64,000 nt of DNA, from positions 186,001 to 250,000 of the forward strand of contig NZ_VTTO01000010.1 of assembly GCF_008364825.1 (NCBI RefSeq), written 5' to 3'. This DNA comes from Azospirillum sp. B21. GTDB lineage: Bacteria; Pseudomonadota; Alphaproteobacteria; Azospirillales; Azospirillaceae. Under the pieces are notes generated by a model, which saw nothing but the letters and a program-made list of their open reading frames with translations, searched no databases and was not told the origin of the DNA. The translations under genes and the position numbers were made by a program. Below, piece after piece: positions 59,118 to 64,000 of the stretch (within the stretch, counting starts at the first letter, position 1; the number at the start of each line of letters is the position of its first letter).

Positions 59118-59842
59118 GCGACGTCATCTCCACCGCCCAGCCGCGCTACGCCCAGATCAAGGAGGCCATCCGCCGCCGGATCAGCTCCGGCGACTGGCCG
59201 GAAGGCTTCCAGATCCCCTCGGAGCACAAGCTGCTGGAGGAATTCTCGGTCAGCCGCATGACGGTGCACCGCGCGCTGCGCGACCTGACCGACGAAGGGT
59301 TGCTGACCCGCGTGCAGGGGTTGGGCACCTTCGTCGCCGAACGGCCGCCCAGCACCGACGTGGTGGAACTGCGCAGCATCGCCGACGAGATCGCCGAACG
59401 CGGTAACACCCATTCCTGCCGGGTGGAGCAATTGCTCGCGGTTACAGCGGATGCCGGGCTGGCCCGCCGCTTCAACCTGCCGGTGGGGGCGAAGCTGTTC
59501 CATTCCGTCGTCGTCCACAGCGAAAGCGACGTGCCGGTCCAGCTGGAGGAACGCTGGGTCAACCCGGCGGTGGCGCCCGACTATCTGGAGCAGGACTTCA
59601 CCCGCCAGACGCCGGGCGAGTACCTGATCCGGCTGGAATCCTCGCCGCAGGTCGAGCATGTCATCGAAGCTGTGTCGCCGACGGCGGAGATCGCCCGGCT
59701 GCTCGACATTCCCGTTACCGAGCCCTGTTTGCGCGTCACGCGCCGGACATGGGTCGGCGGGCGGGTGGTGACGGTGGCGATGCTGGTGCATCCCGGCAGC
59801 CGCTATCGGCTGGGCGCGCGGTTCCAGTTGCCGCCGCCTTAG
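59114..59842 (+). CDS. hutC: GntR-family histidine-utilisation repressor HutC
   Basis: Repressor of the hut genes, 242 residues. The N-terminal winged helix holds [17 protein letters not shown], then [20 protein letters not shown] and the [12 protein letters not shown] wing. The C-terminal UTRA domain (about 90-240) binds urocanate; it includes [19 protein letters not shown] and [18 protein letters not shown]. It probably binds the TATA-type repeats in the shared hutF-hutI region and is itself in the hutI operon, giving negative feedback. The ligand is inferred from the family. Confidence 0.93.
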   Translation: MSDVISTAQPRYAQIKEAIRRRISSGDWPEGFQIPSEHKLLEEFSVSRMTVHRALRDLTDEGLLTRVQGLGTFVAERPPSTDVVELRSIADEIAERGNTHSCRVEQLLAVTADAGLARRFNLPVGAKLFHSVVVHSESDVPVQLEERWVNPAVAPDYLEQDFTRQTPGEYLIRLESSPQVEHVIEAVSPTAEIARLLDIPVTEPCLRVTRRTWVGGRVVTVAMLVHPGSRYRLGARFQLPPP

Positions 59843-59854
59843 CTATTGGTTCGC

Positions 59855-59985
59855 GGCCCCCTCCCTAACCCTCCCCCGCCTTTCGGCGGGAGAGGGAACT
59901 CCGCCGCTCCCGCGCTTAACCCCCTCTCCCGCGATCGGACCGGCCGTTGGCCGGCCGAGAGCGGGGGAGGGTAGGGGAGGGGGCA
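59855..59985. repeat. C-rich intergenic inverted-repeat element, copy 4
   Basis: Between hutC and hutU. It starts GGCCCCCTCCCTAACCC and ends GGTAGGGGAGGGGGCA, with inner pairs CCGCCTTTCGGCGG and GGCCGGCCGTTGGCCGG-like blocks. About 130 bp, so a longer copy of the family seen near 985, 5659 and 7082. It splits hutU from hutIC. Confidence 0.77.
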
Positions 59986-60032
59986 AAAGCACTCTTACGC
60001 ACTTTCACCCTCCCACCAGGAGCCACCCACCC

Positions 60033-61715
<1,683 letters not shown>

Positions 61716-61730
61716 GCGGGGAGGGTGAGG

Positions 61731-61853
61731 TGCATCCCCCTCTCCCCCCTGGGGAGAGGGGCGGGGTGAGGGGGATGCACATCAGGATTTTTGCGAAGGT
61801 CCCGCCGCGCGTCCCCCTCACCCTAACCCTCTCCCCGGGGGGGAGAGGGGATC
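61731..61853. repeat. C-rich intergenic inverted-repeat element, copy 5
   Basis: Between the convergent hutU and GyrI-like genes. The first half (61731-61779) is a long hairpin with arms TGCATCCCCCTCTCCCC and GGGGTGAGGGGGATGCA. The second half carries CCCTCACCCTAACCCTCTCC and GGGGGGGAGAGGGGATCC. As a bidirectional hairpin region it may end both transcripts; no T-run is present. Confidence 0.72.
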
Positions 61854-61858
61854 CTACG

Positions 61859-62302
61859 TCATCCCAGCGCCGGCAGTTGCGGTGTCAGCGCCAGATGCAG
61901 TTCGTGGCGCCCGTCGGGCATGCCGGGGCGATGGCCGAAATCGAGCGCGATGCCGCTCAGTTTCATACCGTTCGCCGCGGCGTGGGCGTGCAGCCGGGCG
62001 AAGCCGTCCGGGATGGCGGAGACCGGGCCGTCATGGATGAGCCGCAGATAGCGGCCGGCATCGAGATCGACGCGGACCATGCCCGGCGGGATCTCCGTGG
62101 CCTTGGCGGCAAGGAATCCCACCAGTTCGCGCTGCATCCCGTTCTCCTCCGGCAGCGACACCGCCGCGAAGGAGGTCGCGCCGCTGTCGGCGGTGAACAG
62201 GCGCTCCCAAGCCGCCGATACTGCCGCCGGCAGATCCTCCCGGCTTGCCTCGACCATGAAGCCGATGGCGGTCAGTTCGGGATAGCTCACCGTTTCGATC
62301 AT
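61859..62302 (-). CDS. GyrI-like small-molecule-binding domain protein
   Basis: 147-residue protein that looks like a free-standing effector-binding domain of the AraC_E_bind/GyrI type: a duplicated beta-alpha-beta pattern, with the first unit starting PELTAIGFMVEASREDLPAA and the second with GMVRVDLDAGRYLRLIHDGP. It has no DNA-binding domain. Relatives bind drugs or other small ligands. It lies 17 bases downstream of pabC on the same strand, so may be in that operon. Function is uncertain. Confidence 0.65.
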   Translation of the reverse strand: MIETVSYPELTAIGFMVEASREDLPAAVSAAWERLFTADSGATSFAAVSLPEENGMQRELVGFLAAKATEIPPGMVRVDLDAGRYLRLIHDGPVSAIPDGFARLHAHAAANGMKLSGIALDFGHRPGMPDGRHELHLALTPQLPALG

Positions 62303-62319
62303 GACAGTCCCTTGCTTGC

Positions 62320-63126
62320 TTAGAGGTCCGGGTCGGCCAGCAGCCGGGCGAGGACTGGCCCGGCCGACCCGCTGCCGACCGGAGCGCCGTCCACCGACAG
62401 CAGCGGGCGCAGGCCCAGGCTGTTGGTCAGGATCGCCTCGTCGGCGCGGGCGAGGTCGTCGGGGGTGAGCGGCGCTTCCTCCGCGCCGTGGCGCTCCAGA
62501 ACCAGGGCGCGGCGGATGCCGGGAAGGGCGCCATCGGCGACCGGCGGGGTCAGCAGCCGGCCGCCGAGCGACAGGAACAGGTTGGCGATGCTGGATTCGG
62601 CCAGCCGTCCGGCGCCGTTCAGCAACAGCGCCTCGTCGGCACCGCGCTCCGCCGCCTCCTGCCGCGCCAGGATGGAATCGAGATAGTTCAGCGACTTCAG
62701 CCGCGACAAGGGTGAATGCTCGTTGCGGCGGGTGCTGCGGGCGATCACGGCGGCGACCGGCGCCGTCATGTGGACGGCGGGAGCGACCGTCATCATCGCG
62801 GTCGGGCGGGCGTCGGGCGGCGGCAGAACCCCGCGGGCGCCGGTGCCGCGCGACAGGGTCAGGCGCAGCACGCCGTCGGCAATGCCGTCAGCCTCGATCA
62901 GCGCCGCCATCGCCTCCGACAGGGTTGCTGCGTCATAGGGCAGCGGCAGGCGCAGCAGGGCGGTTCCGGCGGACAGCCTGTCAAGATGGCGGGGCAGGTG
63001 GCGGGCTGCGCCGTCCTTGATGCGGATGGTCTCGAACAGCCCGTCGCCCAGGGTGAAGCCGCGGTCGGCCGGGTCGATCCGCGCCTCCGCAGCCGGCATC
63101 AGCCGCCCGTTCAACCAGATGGTCAT
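62320..63126 (-). CDS. pabC: Aminodeoxychorismate lyase-type PLP enzyme (class IV aminotransferase)
   Basis: PLP enzyme of 268 residues that makes p-aminobenzoate from aminodeoxychorismate for folate. Fold type IV blocks: WLNGRLMPAAEARIDPADRG, FTLGDGLFETIRIKDG, the PLP lysine in SRLKSLNYLDSILAR and GRLAESSIANLFL. Its ATG overlaps the pabB stop by four bases, which settles the function as PabC rather than a branched-chain or D-amino-acid aminotransferase. Confidence 0.9.
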   Translation of the reverse strand: MTIWLNGRLMPAAEARIDPADRGFTLGDGLFETIRIKDGAARHLPRHLDRLSAGTALLRLPLPYDAATLSEAMAALIEADGIADGVLRLTLSRGTGARGVLPPPDARPTAMMTVAPAVHMTAPVAAVIARSTRRNEHSPLSRLKSLNYLDSILARQEAAERGADEALLLNGAGRLAESSIANLFLSLGGRLLTPPVADGALPGIRRALVLERHGAEEAPLTPDDLARADEAILTNSLGLRPLLSVDGAPVGSGSAGPVLARLLADPDL

Positions 63127-64000
63127 TGCATCCCCTCCACCACTGGATCGCCAGCGGCGCGCAACTGGGCGCGGGCCTTGACCAGCATTTCCTCATGTTC
63201 CGCCGCCGGATCGGAATCGGCGACGATGCCGCCGCCGGCCTGGGCGATGACGTGGTCCTGCGTCACCGACAGGGTGCGGATGACGATGTTGCTGTCCATG
63301 GCGCCGTCGAAGCCGATCCAGGCCACCGAGCCGCAATAGGCGCCGCGGCGGGCGACCTCCAACTCGTCGATGATCTGCATGGCGCGGATCTTCGGCGCGC
63401 CGGTGATCGAGCCGCCGGGGCAGGCGGCGCGCAGCAGATCGATCGGCCCCAGCCCCGGCACCAGCCGGGAGGTGACGACCGACACCAGATGATGGACGCT
63501 GGCGAAGCTCTCCAGCCCGAACAGCACCGGCACCTTGACGCTTCCGACCTCCGACACGCGCGCCAGGTCGTTGCGCAGCAGGTCGGTGATCATCAGGTTT
63601 TCCGCCCGGTCCTTGATGCTGGCCGACAGTTCCGCCGCGGCGGCTGCATCGGCGGTAGGTTCGGCATGGCGCGGGCGGGTGCCCTTGATCGGCCGCGTCT
63701 CGATGGTCCGGTCGGCGCGCAGCCGGATGAAGCGCTCGGGCGAGGCACCCGCCAGCCGCAGCCGGGGGCCGCAGTTCAGGAAGGCGGCGAAGGGTGCCGG
63801 GCTGAGACGGCGCAGACGCTCGTACAGCGCATAGGCGTCGAGCGTCCCGTCCACGTCGGCCAGGAAACGCTGGGTGAAGTTCGCCTGATAGATGTCGCCG
63901 GCCCGGATGTACTCCAGCACCCGGCCGACCCGGTCGAGATAGTCGGGACGCGACAGCTCCGACCGCCAGCGCAGCGGGGCCGGCCCGGCCGATTGTTCCG
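63123..64000 (-). CDS. pabB: Aminodeoxychorismate synthase component I PabB, 5' partial
   Basis: C-terminal 291 or so residues of the chorismate-binding subunit; the start lies beyond the window. The frame is open to the end with RWRSELSRPDYLDRV before the family block YIRAGDIYQANFTQRF. Other marks are TRPIKGTRPRH, DRAENLMITDLLRNDLARV, PGGSITGAPKIRAMQIIDEL and YCGSVAWIGFDG. It catalyses the glutamine- or ammonia-dependent amination of chorismate to aminodeoxychorismate. PabC follows with an ATGA overlap. Confidence 0.95.
   Translation of the reverse strand, partial: EQSAGPAPLRWRSELSRPDYLDRVGRVLEYIRAGDIYQANFTQRFLADVDGTLDAYALYERLRRLSPAPFAAFLNCGPRLRLAGASPERFIRLRADRTIETRPIKGTRPRHAEPTADAAAAAELSASIKDRAENLMITDLLRNDLARVSEVGSVKVPVLFGLESFASVHHLVSVVTSRLVPGLGPIDLLRAACPGGSITGAPKIRAMQIIDELEVARRGAYCGSVAWIGFDGAMDSNIVIRTLSVTQDHVIAQAGGGIVADSDPAAEHEEMLVKARAQLRAAGDPVVEGMQ

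Overview
The window is GC-rich and densely coded on both strands, and looks like an alphaproteobacterium of the Azospirillum/Rhodospirillales type. This is inferred from the gene content: FlaF, BcsN, a single-chain indolepyruvate oxidoreductase, HWE/HisKA_2-type kinases, and a RepA-like initiator next to ParA. Because an iteron-type replication origin with an initiator and partition genes lies at about 49.1-53.3 kb, the window probably comes from a secondary replicon (chromid or megaplasmid) that also carries housekeeping-like genes. No tRNA, rRNA, CRISPR array or complete insertion sequence was seen.

Layout, left to right. 0-9.2 kb: a rightward peptide-type ABC transporter (substrate-binding protein cut by the window edge, two permeases, one fused double ATPase), followed by a PanE-like reductase, an M20 amidohydrolase, a histone-deacetylase-like amidohydrolase and an EamA exporter. 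Together these suggest uptake and deamidation of an unknown amide compound. 9.2-12.5 kb: an unrecognised acidic protein, a GH1 beta-glucosidase and an HTH protein with a Pro-rich tail. 12.5-14.3 kb: a small AT-richer island with a serine-resolvase remnant, an orphan protein and a RelE/XRE toxin-antitoxin pair. 14.5-18 kb: the indolepyruvate oxidoreductase. 18-26.4 kb: a leftward cellulose operon, bcsA-bcsB-bcsZ-TPR protein-bcsN. 26.7-28.8 kb: an AEC permease, an OsmC-like protein and a nitroreductase. 28.8-36.5 kb: leftward signalling genes (response regulator, CHASE3-HisKA_2 kinase, PAS hybrid kinase, CheB-CheR-PAS protein). 36.7-48.4 kb: NAD synthetase, FlaF, a GT9 glycosyltransferase with LptF, a TPR-O-GlcNAc-transferase-like protein, a sorbosone-dehydrogenase-like lipoprotein, a cysteine desulfurase, a small outer-membrane barrel protein and 5-oxoprolinase subunit A.

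48.5-53.3 kb is the replicon-maintenance block. A leftward run (winged-helix protein, 212-residue protein, then ParA with a DUF3102-like partner in the place of ParB) and a rightward initiator diverge from a 680-bp region. That region holds about fourteen 20-bp iterons in two opposing arrays with a 21-bp register. A perfect 16-bp palindrome lies upstream of parA.

54-61.7 kb is a complete histidine-utilisation locus using the HutF/HutG route: hutF-hutH-hutG leftward, hutI-hutC rightward from a shared operator-like region, then hutU. The end of the window holds a GyrI-like protein, pabC and the 3' part of pabB (leftward). Several intergenic gaps carry a shared C-rich inverted-repeat element based on TCCCTAACCCTCCCCC. 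Many adjacent genes overlap by four bases (ATGA or GTGA), indicating tight operons.
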